64,000 bases of DNA from Virgisporangium aliadipatigenens (GTDB taxonomy: Bacteria; Actinomycetota; Actinomycetes; Mycobacteriales; Micromonosporaceae). The stretch's first letter is position 1. The number at the start of each line of letters is the position of its first letter. The notes under the pieces are model-generated. The model worked only from the letters and a program-made list of their open reading frames with translations. It ran no database searches and was not told where the DNA came from. The stretch lies in NCBI RefSeq assembly GCF_016863615.1, contig NZ_BOPF01000035.1, forward strand, positions 61,300-125,299. The letters run 5' to 3'. This document shows positions 32,668-41,764 of the stretch, in pieces. A program made the position numbers and the translations under genes.

Positions 32668-34266
32668 ATGGATACCTTCGATACCCGCACGATCGGCCGC
32701 CGGGCCGGTGCCGTGCTGGCCGCGACCCTCCTCGCGGGCGCCGCGCTGGCCGTCGCCGCGCCACCGGCCTCCGCCGGGCAACAGGTGCCCCCGGTCGCCT
32801 GGCAGAGCTGTCCGGCGTACTCCGAGGAGACGCTGCGGATGATGGCACCGCAGGAGAGGCAGGCCCAGCTCCGGGAACTGTTGGGCCGGCTGCAATGCGG
32901 CACCGTCAGTGTTCCGCTGGACTACCGCATACCCCACGGGCAGCAGATCACCGTGGCGCTGACCCGGCTCAAGGCGCGCGACCAGGCACACCGGCTGGGC
33001 AGCATGGCGCTGAACCCGGGTGGCCCCGGCGGCAGCGGCTACCTGATGCCGGTCGACGTGCTGATGCGCGGCGACTCGACCGCCGGGCTCAACGAGCACT
33101 ACGACCTGATCGGCTTCGATCCGCGAGGCGTCGGCTACAGCACCAAGGTGAACTGCGCACCGGGCGAGCGCGTCGAGGCGCCCGCGCCCGGGCCGTTGAC
33201 CGAGGCGGCCGCACGCCGCATCTACGACGCACAGGTCGCCGAGCTGCGCGCCTGCGGGCGTTCCGATCCGGCGTTCCTCGGCCGGCTTACGACCGCCAAC
33301 GTGGCGCGGGACCTGGACCGGATCAGGGCCGGGCTCGGCGAGTCCCGGCTGCACTTCCTGGGGATCTCGTGGGGCACCTGGCTCGGCGTCGTCTACCGCA
33401 CGCTCTTCCCGCAGCAGGTCGGCCGCATGTTCCTGGACAGCGTCGCCATTCCGCGCTTCGACATCCCGGCCTTCGAGAAGGGTCGCCTCGAAGCGGGTGA
33501 ACGCAATGCCGCCGTGCGGCTGACCGCATGGCTGGCCGCCAACAACGACACCTACGGGCTGGGCGCCACCGCCGATGAGGTACGGGCGACGATCATCGCG
33601 CTGCGCGCCTCGTACGACGCGAACCCGCGCCGGTTCACCGATCTGGAGGAGCCGATCGACGGCCGGTTCATCGCGACGGCCGCCGCCCAGAGCGCGCCGG
33701 TGTGGCCGCTCGTGGGCCAGATCCTCAAGGAGCTGCGCGAGGCGACCGGGCCGACCGCACCGCCGACCGTCAAGGAGGTGCTCGGCGACGACGGGCCGGG
33801 TCAGGCACCGCCGGCCGACGCCCCGGAACGCCAGAACCGGACCATGAACAAGGCCGCGTTCTGCAACGAGGATCCGAGCCGCGCCGACTTCGACACCGCA
33901 TGGGCCACGTACCAGCGCAACCTCGCGCAGAACCCGTTGACCGGACGGACCCTGCGGTTCTCGGCCGGCTGCGCCGGCTGGCCGCTGCCGGTGCAGGCGT
34001 TCCGGATCAAGCCGGGCGGCGGCTCGCTCGTACTGTCCGGGCACCGCTGGGAGACGCCGTCGCCGTACGAGTGGACGCTGCAGACGCGAACCATCGTCGG
34101 GGGCCGGGTGTACACAGTGGACGATGATGTGCACGGCTCCGCGCTGCGGGAGTGCACGGGAGACATCATCGGCTTCTTCGACACCGGCCGCATCGACGGT
34201 GGCTGTACGGGTGTACCGGTTCCGTCAGGGCCGGTGGCCGTGGCGAGGACGTTCGACGCCGTCTGA
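32668..34266 (+). CDS. Secreted S33-family peptidase (tripeptidyl/prolyl aminopeptidase-like alpha/beta hydrolase)
   Basis: A 532-residue exported hydrolase. A signal peptide (RRAGAVLAATLLAGAALAVA, cleavage near ASA-GQQ) is followed by the SlpD/TAP-like alpha/beta fold: MALNPGGPGGSGYLMP (oxyanion HGGPG-type), GFDPRGVGYST, and the nucleophile elbow FLGISWGTWLGVVY. The C-terminal TAP-like lid has SFNKAAFCNED-type features (NKAAFCNEDPSRADF). It should release N-terminal peptides outside the cell. ATG 32668 is taken over GTG 32659, three codons earlier, because neither has a clear SD and the ATG suffices. It is divergent from the kinase. Confidence 0.85.
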   Translation: MDTFDTRTIGRRAGAVLAATLLAGAALAVAAPPASAGQQVPPVAWQSCPAYSEETLRMMAPQERQAQLRELLGRLQCGTVSVPLDYRIPHGQQITVALTRLKARDQAHRLGSMALNPGGPGGSGYLMPVDVLMRGDSTAGLNEHYDLIGFDPRGVGYSTKVNCAPGERVEAPAPGPLTEAAARRIYDAQVAELRACGRSDPAFLGRLTTANVARDLDRIRAGLGESRLHFLGISWGTWLGVVYRTLFPQQVGRMFLDSVAIPRFDIPAFEKGRLEAGERNAAVRLTAWLAANNDTYGLGATADEVRATIIALRASYDANPRRFTDLEEPIDGRFIATAAAQSAPVWPLVGQILKELREATGPTAPPTVKEVLGDDGPGQAPPADAPERQNRTMNKAAFCNEDPSRADFDTAWATYQRNLAQNPLTGRTLRFSAGCAGWPLPVQAFRIKPGGGSLVLSGHRWETPSPYEWTLQTRTIVGGRVYTVDDDVHGSALRECTGDIIGFFDTGRIDGGCTGVPVPSGPVAVARTFDAV

Positions 34267-34464
34267 TGTCCGGGCGACCGCCGGGGTGGGTGCATCCCGC
34301 TCCGGCGGTCCCGCGCAGGGACACTGTCCCGATGAAGCTCGCCGATGCCACCTGGCGGTCACTATCCTTCACCGGTTGTCGCGCATCCTAAATCGTTCGG
34401 AATTCGCCGCGGCTCCCCACGTTGCCCACACGATCGTCGTAGGACATCGAGAGGGGAGAGTGTC

Positions 34465-34878
34465 TTGAGCAAGCTCATGCGGGTCATGGTGGCCGTGACC
34501 GCGCTCGCCGGCATCATGCTGGTAGGGCAACCGGCCGGCGCCGCCGCGGCGGCCCAGCGGTCGTGCTCGGTGGCGCCGAGCAACAAATGGGGATGTAGCA
34601 CCGGGTCCATGTGGCTCGCCGCCGGCGCCAATCCGCACGCCGCCACGCTGAACATCTACTCGCCGGGCACGCCCAACCCGCCCGGGGACGAGGCGGATCC
34701 GCCCAGCTCATTCCTCATCATCCGCAATGTGGACACCGGCGCTGAGGTTCTCCGCGACTACCGGTACCGCAGCGCCGAGCACGTCGTCTGGCTGATCATC
34801 GGTCAGTCCGGGAACTACCGGGCCGAACTCCACTGCCCATATGGCTGCGCGGGAGCCACGCTCTACTTCGACAGCTGA
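34465..34878 (+). CDS. Small secreted protein with two Cys pairs
   Basis: A 137-residue exported protein starting at TTG 34465, placed 4-5 nt after a strong GAGGGGAGAG. The signal peptide is MRVMVAVTALAGIMLVGQPA followed by GAAAAA. The mature part of ~105 residues has SCSVAPSNKWGCSTG and LHCPYGCAG, suggesting two disulfides, and a beta-rich character. I do not recognise a family. It follows the secreted peptidase on the same strand with a ~200-bp gap and may be a separate unit. Confidence 0.65.
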   Translation: MSKLMRVMVAVTALAGIMLVGQPAGAAAAAQRSCSVAPSNKWGCSTGSMWLAAGANPHAATLNIYSPGTPNPPGDEADPPSSFLIIRNVDTGAEVLRDYRYRSAEHVVWLIIGQSGNYRAELHCPYGCAGATLYFDS

Positions 34879-35068
34879 CCTGTATCGACGAGTGAGCGCC
34901 CGGCCTCGCCCGAGAGGGTCGGCCGGGCGACGTCGTGCACGGCGTTGCCCGCGTGTCGGGCCACGCTGATGGTGCTGGGTCTGAACCGGCAGGGCCGCGC
35001 ACGAAGCTTTGAGATCCATACCGGCAACTGTCTGATGGGCGACCTCCGGCCGCGGTGATGGCCCGCTA

Positions 35069-37672
35069 GTGTCCGACCCGATGTTGAACGTCGGGGGATC
35101 CGGTGAGCACGACGGGCACAGCGTTCATGGGCTGCCGGATCCGGCTCAGGCAGGAGATCTGGACCAGCTCACTGAGCTGCTGCGCTTCCTGAAGATCTGG
35201 GCCGGTGACCCGTCCTACGAGACGATCAAGGATCGGGTCAACGAGTCGTGGACGGCGGCCGGGCGGCCGGCCGGCGAACTGGTGAGCAAATCCACCGTCG
35301 CCTACTGCTTCCAGCCGAACCGGCGTCGCCTCAACACCGACCTGGTGATCGCGGTGGTTCACGCGCTGCACCCCGACGTCGGGTACGTGACGGCGTGGCG
35401 TCAGGCGTTGCGGGTAATCGGCGGGGAGATCGCGGCAGTGTCCCGGGTCCGGGTCCAGGACAGCCTGCCGCAGGATTTGGCCGGTTTCACCGGACGCGCC
35501 CGCGAACTCGACCGGCTCCGCCACGCGGCACACGGCGGAGAGGCGGTGGTGATCTCGGCGATCGAGGGGATGGCCGGGGTCGGCAAGACCCAACTCGCCG
35601 TGCACGCCGGACACCTGCTCCACCGGGAGCAACCGTTCGAGCGGGTGTTGTTCGTCAACCTGCGCGGCTTCGATCCCGACCCGACCCAACCGCCGGCCGA
35701 CCCGGCTGCGGTTCTGGAAGGGTTCCTGCGCCTGCTCGGGATGCCCGGCCAGCAGATACCGCACACCCTCGACGCGCGTGCCGCCGCCTACCGCGACCGT
35801 CTCGCTGGCATCCGCGCCTTGGTGGTGCTGGACAACGCCGCCACTGTCGAGCAGGTCCGCCCGCTGCTGCCGGCCACACCGGGCTGTCTGACCCTGGTCA
35901 CCAGCCGGCGCAGCCTGGCCGACCTGCACCCGGCCACTCACCTGTCCGTAGACGTGTTCACCCCCGCCGAGGCCCTGGCCTTCCTGGCTCAGGCCGTAAG
36001 CGACGTTCCCGTCGGTCAAGATCCGCACGCCGCGGCCCGGATCGCCCAGCGCTGCGGCTACCTGCCCCTGGCCCTGAGCCTGATCGCCGGGCACATCCGC
36101 AACACACCCGGCTGGACGCTGACCGACCACGCCGACCGGCTCGACGAACGCCATCACGACCGACGCCTGGACACCGGCGTCGAACTCGCGGTGAATCTGT
36201 CCTACCGGCATCTGCCCACGCAGCGGCGACGACTGCTCCGACTGGCGGCACTGCATCCCGGGCAGGACTTCGACGCCTATGCCGCCGCGGCCCTCGCCGA
36301 CACCGACCTGCCCACCGCCCAGGAGCATCTGCGCCACTTGAACCGCGACCACCTCCTGCAGCAGAGCACACCCGGCCGGTACACCTTCCACGACCTGGTC
36401 CACGCCTACGCCGCCATCCGGGCCACCGACGAGGATCGCCCACCCGAGCGCCGCGCCGCACTGACCCGCCTGTTCGACCACTACCTCGCCACCGCCGGCA
36501 CCGCCATGAACGCTCTGCACCCCGGCGAAGCCCACCGCCGGCCCGCGATCCCGCCGGCCCGCACCGCCGCCCCGGATCTCACCGCCCCGGACACAGCCCG
36601 GAAATGGTTGGACACCGAACGGCCCACCCTGATTGCGGTCGCCGTCCACACCGCTGTCAACGGATGGCCCACCCACACCACCCGACTCGCCCGCACGCTG
36701 CACCGATACCTCGAAGGCGGCCACCACGCGGACGCCGTGACCGTGCACAGTCACGCCCACCACGCCGCACGCCACAACGGCGATCCGACCGGACAAGCCC
36801 ACGCCCTGACCGATCTCGGCGCCGCCCACTATCGGCAGGGCCGATACAGGCCGGCCGTCGAGCACTATCAGCAGGCCCTGGACCTGTTCCGGCAGGCCGG
36901 CGACGCAGCCGGCCAGGCCCGCATCATGAACAACCTCGGCCTCGCCACGGTGCAGCTGGGTCACTACGGTACGGCCACCGGCCAATACACGCAGGCCGTG
37001 GCCCTGTTCCGGCAGATCGGCGACCGGACCGGCGAAGCCAGTGCGCTGAACAACCTCGGCTACGTCGAGGGGCGGCTGGGCCGCCACCGGTCGGCCGTCG
37101 AGTACTACGAGCAGGCCCTGGCCCTGTTCCGGCAGGCCGATGACCGGGCCGGCGAAGCCGGCATGCTGATCAGCCTCGGCGAGGTCGAAGTACGGTCGGG
37201 CCGGTACGAGCCGGCCGGCAAACACCTGCGGCAGGCCCTGACCCTGCAGCGCCAACTCGGCAACCACACGGGCGAAGCCTGGGCGCTGGACAGCCTCGGC
37301 ATTCTCTTCACCCGCCTCGGCCAGCCCGACCGGGCCACCGAACACCACCAGCAGGCCCTGACCCGCTTCCGCGACACCGGGAATCGGTACGGCGAAGCCT
37401 GGGCGCTCAACGGCCTCGGCGAAGCCGCCTACACCGCCGGCCGCCACACCGCCGCCATCACTCACCACACCGCCGCCCACACCATCGCCGTCGACACCAG
37501 CGACCGCGAGCAGCAGGCCCGTGCCCACACCGGACTCGGCCACGCCCACCACACCCTCGGCAACCGCGCCCCCGCCCGCGAGCACTACCAGCACGCCCTC
37601 GCCCTTTACACCGACCTCGGACTGCCCGAGGCTGACCAGGTTCGGGTCCACCTCTCCGCCCTTCGTAGCTGA
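35069..37672 (+). CDS. HTH/NB-ARC/TPR STAND-type ATPase regulator
   Basis: An 867-residue signal-transduction ATPase. Residues ~25-115 form the small N-terminal HTH-like domain common in actinobacterial STAND proteins (DLDQLTELLRFLKIWAGDPS to AWRQAL). The NB-ARC domain follows: Walker A EGMAGVGKTQLAVHAGHLLH (~170-190), Walker B RALVVLDNA and the sensor LTLVTSRR, then a winged-helix part. The last ~300 residues are at least seven TPR repeats (DLGAAHYRQGRYRPAVEHYQ, NNLGLATVQLGHYGTATGQY and similar). Such proteins act as ligand-triggered regulators or defence sensors; there is no effector domain to decide. GTG 35069 or ATG 35081 are both possible starts. Confidence 0.85.
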   Translation: MSDPMLNVGGSGEHDGHSVHGLPDPAQAGDLDQLTELLRFLKIWAGDPSYETIKDRVNESWTAAGRPAGELVSKSTVAYCFQPNRRRLNTDLVIAVVHALHPDVGYVTAWRQALRVIGGEIAAVSRVRVQDSLPQDLAGFTGRARELDRLRHAAHGGEAVVISAIEGMAGVGKTQLAVHAGHLLHREQPFERVLFVNLRGFDPDPTQPPADPAAVLEGFLRLLGMPGQQIPHTLDARAAAYRDRLAGIRALVVLDNAATVEQVRPLLPATPGCLTLVTSRRSLADLHPATHLSVDVFTPAEALAFLAQAVSDVPVGQDPHAAARIAQRCGYLPLALSLIAGHIRNTPGWTLTDHADRLDERHHDRRLDTGVELAVNLSYRHLPTQRRRLLRLAALHPGQDFDAYAAAALADTDLPTAQEHLRHLNRDHLLQQSTPGRYTFHDLVHAYAAIRATDEDRPPERRAALTRLFDHYLATAGTAMNALHPGEAHRRPAIPPARTAAPDLTAPDTARKWLDTERPTLIAVAVHTAVNGWPTHTTRLARTLHRYLEGGHHADAVTVHSHAHHAARHNGDPTGQAHALTDLGAAHYRQGRYRPAVEHYQQALDLFRQAGDAAGQARIMNNLGLATVQLGHYGTATGQYTQAVALFRQIGDRTGEASALNNLGYVEGRLGRHRSAVEYYEQALALFRQADDRAGEAGMLISLGEVEVRSGRYEPAGKHLRQALTLQRQLGNHTGEAWALDSLGILFTRLGQPDRATEHHQQALTRFRDTGNRYGEAWALNGLGEAAYTAGRHTAAITHHTAAHTIAVDTSDREQQARAHTGLGHAHHTLGNRAPAREHYQHALALYTDLGLPEADQVRVHLSALRS

Positions 37673-37674
37673 GC

Positions 37675-37800
37675 CGCAACGGCCTGGCAGTACCGCGGTA
37701 GCCGTGACCGTCGGCGAGCAGCCGCAGCACCTCCAACTCGCGGGCGCCGAGCACGTTCACCGCAACATCGATCACCCGATAGCTCCGTCCCGTCATCGCC
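37675..37800 (-). pseudogene. LuxR-type HTH fragment
   Basis: The minus strand encodes RVIDVAVNVLGARELEVLRL followed by LADGHGYRGTARPLRLS. 'L..RELEVLRLLADGHGYR.TAR.L..S' is the first half of a LuxR HTH, but the recognition helix and everything upstream are missing. It sits immediately behind the STAND gene in a decayed zone. Confidence 0.5.
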
Positions 37801-37805
37801 GGTCC

Positions 37806-37955
37806 AGCACCGGAGGTCCGTCCTGACCGACGCGCAATGGGCGACCCTCGCCCCGCTACTGCCTGCGCAGTCGGGCAGAGGCCGGCCGCCGAAATGGACA
37901 GGCGGCACCTCATCGACGGGGCCCGATGGCGGATCCGGATCGGTGAGTTCCGTGT
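37806..37955 (+). pseudogene. IS5-family transposase N-terminal fragment
   Basis: One frame gives VLTDAQWATLAPLLPAQSGR then GRPPKW; a second frame from ~37903 gives RHLIDGARWRIRIG. Joined, these match the opening of IS5/IS427-type transposases ('LTD.QWA.L.PLLP....GRPP+..R.L+DGI.WR.R.G'). There is a frameshift between the blocks and no catalytic region. Confidence 0.6.
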
Positions 37956-38290
37956 GCACGACCAGGACGGCGAGATAACCGATCACGTGTAGCTCTCGAA
38001 GACCTGCATCTGTCGCTGCCGACCGTCTCCGTGTGCCGTGCAGGGAGTGGGTGTCGACGCTGGCCCGCATCAATAACCGGCTGCGGGAACGGGTCCGCCA
38101 GCTCGTCGAAGGCCGCGGCCCCGCAACCGAGCGCCGCGCTGCCGCCCCGCCATGCGGGCTTCTCCGGCTCGCCGGCGGATGCCGGCACGTCGACTCGGAT
38201 TTGCGGCTCGGGCACGAAACACTGGCGAAAAGTGCAGTGATCGGTGGCTCGGCCGCGGCGCCCCCGCGCACCTGCGGAAGGATCTGGCCG

Positions 38291-38542
38291 GTGGACGACG
38301 CTCTCCTGGCAAAGTTCCGTTCGTATCGGCGTGGTTTCCATCGACTCAGCGATGACGCCCACGGCATCACGTACCACCACAGTGGCGCTCCGCTCATGAT
38401 GTACAACGGCGTGCTGCGGAACGCGGGCGGCACGACGATCGACGCCGCATTCTCCGCCGCCCGGACAGCCCGCCGAGGACCGGCGACGAGCTCTTGGCGG
38501 ACGGTGCCACAGCGGGCCAACACTCTCGGTCATGATGCCTGA
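38291..38542 (+). pseudogene. N-terminal GNAT acetyltransferase-like fragment
   Basis: An open frame reads VDDALLAKFRSYRRGFHRLS, then YHHSGAPLMMYNGVLRNAGG, then TIDAAFSAARTARRGPATSS before stopping. 'SG.P..MYNGVLR.....(A)IDA....(A)R..P..W' resembles the N-terminal extension of a group of actinobacterial GNAT proteins, with the acetyl-CoA-binding core missing. The rest of the 980-bp interval between 37673 and 38656 shows no intact gene. Confidence 0.4.
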
Positions 38543-38656
38543 GCTGGGCAGTAATGCTGTCCCGGCCCGGCCAGAAACCCCCCAACCACTTCGCCCGGGG
38601 CCGCACGCGCACATATCGGCGTCCTCGTCGCGTGGCCGCGAGTTCAGGGAGGATCA

Positions 38657-39469
38657 ATGAGTTTCGCGAACGACGTGCGTGCGGCGTTTCGACGCGGCGA
38701 CAACGAAGGCGTGTCCCGGTCGGCGAACGCGGAGGTGCGACGGGCCCGCGCCGCCGGTGATCCGGCCGGTGAGGTCGAGGCGCTCTATGCACTGGCCCGC
38801 GTCGCCATCCGCGGCGGTGAGCTGCTTCGCGCGCAGGAACTGGCGACGGCGGCGCTGGCGGTCGCGACGCGTGCCGGGGACCGGCGGCTGGAAGAGCGAC
38901 CGCGTCACGTGCTCGCGGCCGTGGCCCGGCTTAGTGGTGATTACGCCCGCGCTCGCGATCTGTATCTCGCCAGCATCGCGCTGAACGAGACGCTGGGACA
39001 GCGGGAGACGGTCAACGCCGAGTACCACAACCTCGCGTTCATGGAACTACATCTGGGAAATATTGACCGGGCACGGGAACTGTTCGCGGACAGTCGGGCG
39101 CGAGTGTTCCGGGAGGGATACCGGTCGTTCGTTCCGTATCTGGGTGTGGCCGCCGCCGCGTTGGCCTCGGCCGAGCACGACCATCCGCGGGCCGCTCGAA
39201 TGGTGGGTTTCACGGCGCGCGCTTTCAACGCCATGGGACAGGTTCCGGACCCCGACGACGCGCTCGAACTGTCCCACGTGCGCAACGCCGCCGTCGCGGC
39301 GCTGGGCGAGACCCGCTTCGACTCCGAGTACGCCCGGGGCGCGGCGATGTCGGCGGAGCAGGCCGTCGGACCACGTGAATCGCATCTCGCGGACACCCGA
39401 AGGGCGGTCGCGGAGCGTTCACGCGAAGATCGGGAAGGCGACGGGGGCGCGGGTCGGGAAGGCCTGTGA
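38657..39469 (+). CDS. TPR-repeat protein
   Basis: A 270-residue all-helical protein from ATG 38657, preceded by GGGAGGATCA. It has four or five TPR-like units (AEVEALYALARVAIRGGELL, HVLAAVARLSGDYARARDLY, HNLAFMELHLGNIDRARELF, VAAAALASAEHDHPRAARMV). The layout is like the C-terminal TPR part of AfsR/LuxR-LAL regulators but without ATPase or HTH. The last ~40 residues are charged and low-complexity, which may reflect a read-through tail after truncation. Function unknown; a protein-interaction scaffold is likely. Confidence 0.65.
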   Translation: MSFANDVRAAFRRGDNEGVSRSANAEVRRARAAGDPAGEVEALYALARVAIRGGELLRAQELATAALAVATRAGDRRLEERPRHVLAAVARLSGDYARARDLYLASIALNETLGQRETVNAEYHNLAFMELHLGNIDRARELFADSRARVFREGYRSFVPYLGVAAAALASAEHDHPRAARMVGFTARAFNAMGQVPDPDDALELSHVRNAAVAALGETRFDSEYARGAAMSAEQAVGPRESHLADTRRAVAERSREDREGDGGAGREGL

Positions 39470-39489
39470 CGGTGTTGTCGCCGGGTCCG

Positions 39490-39660
39490 TAGACCGCTGG
39501 GCGACCTTGCCGAAGAGGCCGAACACGTTTGGTATGCCGAGACTGGACGCCCGACGATCCCGGTGCTGCGCCCCGAAGGACGGGTCACCGTCGTCGACGA
39601 CGGCGCGATCATCCAGGAAAGCTGCGACGGGCAAGGTTCAACTCTGCTCGGAAGTCGGTC
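39490..39660 (+). pseudogene. Unidentified coding remnant
   Basis: A frame without a start codon encodes RPLGDLAEEAEHVWYAETGR then PTIPVLRPEGRVTVVDDGAI before losing protein character. Codon bias is that of a real gene. I cannot name the family. It lies between the TPR gene and the end of the ECF sigma gene. Confidence 0.3.
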
Positions 39661-39710
39661 ACCAGTGCTTCCGCGAGGGCGTTCCAGGCGGCCGGTCGGC
39701 TATGGCACCG

Positions 39711-40280
39711 TCAGGTCGAGTGGAGCGATGCCCGCACGCGCTGGCGGGCGGCGTGGATACGCGATTTCAGCGTGCCGTTCGGGATGCCGAGGTGGTGCGC
39801 GATTTCCTCGTAGTCGAGCTGGCACACATCGCGCAGGAGGAGCGGGGTGACCAGTTCAGGTCGTTCGGCGCTCAACTCTTCCAGTGCCTCCATGAAGTCC
39901 AACCGTGAGCCCACGATCACGCTGGTGGTGCGCGGGTCGGCGATATCGATCTGCGGGGGATGGCCGGGTTGCTCCATCGATCGCCGCTTCAACGACCGGT
40001 ACGTCTGTCGGGCGCAGTTGGCGACGACCACGTACAGCCACGTCGTGAACTTCGACCGGCCGCCGAAGGTGTGGATCTGGGTCGCGACCTGTAGCAGGGT
40101 GTCCTGGCACGCTTCCTCTGCGTCCTGCAGGCAGGGCAGCAGGCGCAGGCAGCGATGCAACACCTGGGGACGGATTCGGCGAAGCAGGACGTCCAGGGCG
40201 GCTCGGTCGCCCGCCGCGGCGTGCCGCGCCACGTCGTCGATGCTGGCTTCGTCGCCCGCGAAGGTCGGATCGTATGGCAC
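39711..40280 (-). CDS. ECF-family RNA polymerase sigma factor
   Basis: A 189-residue sigma-70 family protein with region 2 (DVLLRRIRPQVLHRCLRLLP; CLQDAEEACQDTLLQVATQI; FTTWLYVVVANCARQTYRSL) and region 4 (LLLRDVCQLDYEEIAHHLGI; PNGTLKSRIHAARQRVRASL). GTG 40280 (VPYDPTFAGDEAS) gives a standard ECF length. It is transcribed divergently from a Ser/Thr kinase, with only ~45 bp between the starts. No anti-sigma gene is adjacent, so control by the kinase through phosphorylation is an attractive but unproven idea. Confidence 0.85.
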   Translation of the reverse strand: MPYDPTFAGDEASIDDVARHAAAGDRAALDVLLRRIRPQVLHRCLRLLPCLQDAEEACQDTLLQVATQIHTFGGRSKFTTWLYVVVANCARQTYRSLKRRSMEQPGHPPQIDIADPRTTSVIVGSRLDFMEALEELSAERPELVTPLLLRDVCQLDYEEIAHHLGIPNGTLKSRIHAARQRVRASLHST

Positions 40281-40325
40281 CAGGTCACCGCACCCTCCGG
40301 TCCGGGGACCTTTCGAACGTTGATA

Positions 40326-41753
40326 ATGGCGACCGTGCCACATCCCGAGCAGATCGGCCGGTACCGCATCGTACAGCGGGTCGGCACCGGCGCGTTCGCG
40401 ACCGTCTGGCTCGGCGCTGATGACACCTTGGACGCGCAGGTGGCGATCAAGGTGCTCGCCGACAACTGGGCGCACCATCCGGACGTCCGTGCGCGGTTCA
40501 TGCAGGAGGCCCGCATCATGCGCCGGGCCGATTCGCCGCGGATAGCCAGGATCCTCGATATCGACGAGCTACCGGACGGGCGTCCGTACCTGGTCATGCC
40601 GTACGCCCCCGGCGGCACTCTTGCCGACCGGCTGGCCGACGGGCCGCTGCCGGTGCAGCAGGCGTTGGCGGTCGGCGCCGAGATCGCCGAGGCGGTCGCC
40701 GACCTGCACCGGATCGGCGTGCTGCACCGCGACCTCAAGCCGTCCAACGTCCTGTTCGACCGGGTCGCGGGCGAGGACCGCGTCGTGGTTACCGATCTGG
40801 GGCTCGCGAAGTCGCTTGCACACGCGTCGGGCTTCACCGTGGTGGCCGGCACACCGGCCTACATGTCGCCCGAGCAGGCCCAGTTGGGTGGCGCCCTGGA
40901 TGAGCGCTCAGACGTGTACGCGATCGGCGCGATCCTGTTCCACATGCTGACCGGAGAGGTTCCGCCGGCACGGACCGGCAACGGCCGGCCGCAGCGGCCC
41001 TCCCGCTTCCGGCCCGGCATCCCGGCCGCCGTCGACAACGTCGTCGTACGGGCCGGGCAGGCCGATCCGGACAGCCGCTGGCCGTCGGCGGCGGCGCTCG
41101 CCGAAGCGCTGCGTGCGCTGAAGGAATCCGATTCGCCGTCTCCGCGCCGCCGGTCGCGCCGTGCCTGGGTGATGGCCGTGGCGGCCGGCTTGGTGCTGGC
41201 GGGGACCGCCGGGGGTGGAGTCGTGTTCTGGCAGAACCACGGCACGACGGTGCGGGTCAGTGATGCGACGGGTGGCCTGTCCGTCGCGGTACCGGCCGCT
41301 TGGGCCGGCCAGCTACGAGACGCCGGGTGGGATCCCGCGGTGATCGGTCTGCCTGCCGGCCATGCGCCGGGACTTGTTGTGTCGTCCCGCCTGTCGGCCT
41401 GGTCCGACCCGCGTAGTGCGGTGCCGGGCGTGTTCGTCGGGGCGAGTCGCTCGCTGGCCGGTGGCACAGTGGCCCCCACCCTGCCCGAGCATCCGGAGTG
41501 CGCCAGGGAGCCGGACCGCACCGTGACGGTGGCCGGAGTGCCGGCGCGGGTCCGTCGTTGGGTCCGCTGCGGCGGCACGGCAACCGCGTTCGACGAGGTG
41601 ACGTTCGAGCCGGCGCAGCGCGGGTTCGGCGTATACGTGCAGCTACGCCAGGTCGATGCTAAGGACCGCACCGATGCGGTCCTGGGCAGCCTGCGCATCG
41701 CCGATTCGTTGGCGCCGCAGGCCGCCGCGCCGGCCGTGCATATACAGCCCTAG
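40326..41753 (+). CDS. PASTA-less transmembrane Ser/Thr protein kinase (PknB-type)
   Basis: A 475-residue receptor kinase. Kinase domain ~10-270: glycine loop IVQRVGTGAFATVWLG, Lys in VAIKVLAD, HRD-type catalytic loop VLHRDLKPSNVLFD, DLG (VVVTDLGLAKSL, a DFG variant) and APE-type TPAYMSPEQAQ. A Ser/Arg-rich linker leads to one TM helix (AWVMAVAAGLVLAGTAGGGV) and an extracytoplasmic domain of ~160 residues with two Cys. Start ATG 40326 (MATVPHPEQIGRYRIVQRVG). The divergent ECF sigma gene suggests an envelope-stress or signal-response module. Confidence 0.9.
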   Translation: MATVPHPEQIGRYRIVQRVGTGAFATVWLGADDTLDAQVAIKVLADNWAHHPDVRARFMQEARIMRRADSPRIARILDIDELPDGRPYLVMPYAPGGTLADRLADGPLPVQQALAVGAEIAEAVADLHRIGVLHRDLKPSNVLFDRVAGEDRVVVTDLGLAKSLAHASGFTVVAGTPAYMSPEQAQLGGALDERSDVYAIGAILFHMLTGEVPPARTGNGRPQRPSRFRPGIPAAVDNVVVRAGQADPDSRWPSAAALAEALRALKESDSPSPRRRSRRAWVMAVAAGLVLAGTAGGGVVFWQNHGTTVRVSDATGGLSVAVPAAWAGQLRDAGWDPAVIGLPAGHAPGLVVSSRLSAWSDPRSAVPGVFVGASRSLAGGTVAPTLPEHPECAREPDRTVTVAGVPARVRRWVRCGGTATAFDEVTFEPAQRGFGVYVQLRQVDAKDRTDAVLGSLRIADSLAPQAAAPAVHIQP

Positions 41754-41764
41754 TCGTTCGTGGA

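Noticed and set aside
35066..37651. Very long open frame on the minus strand (861 codons)
   Set aside because: It is exactly antisense to the NB-ARC/TPR gene, is Val/Gly-repetitive without any domain, and arises from the high GC content.
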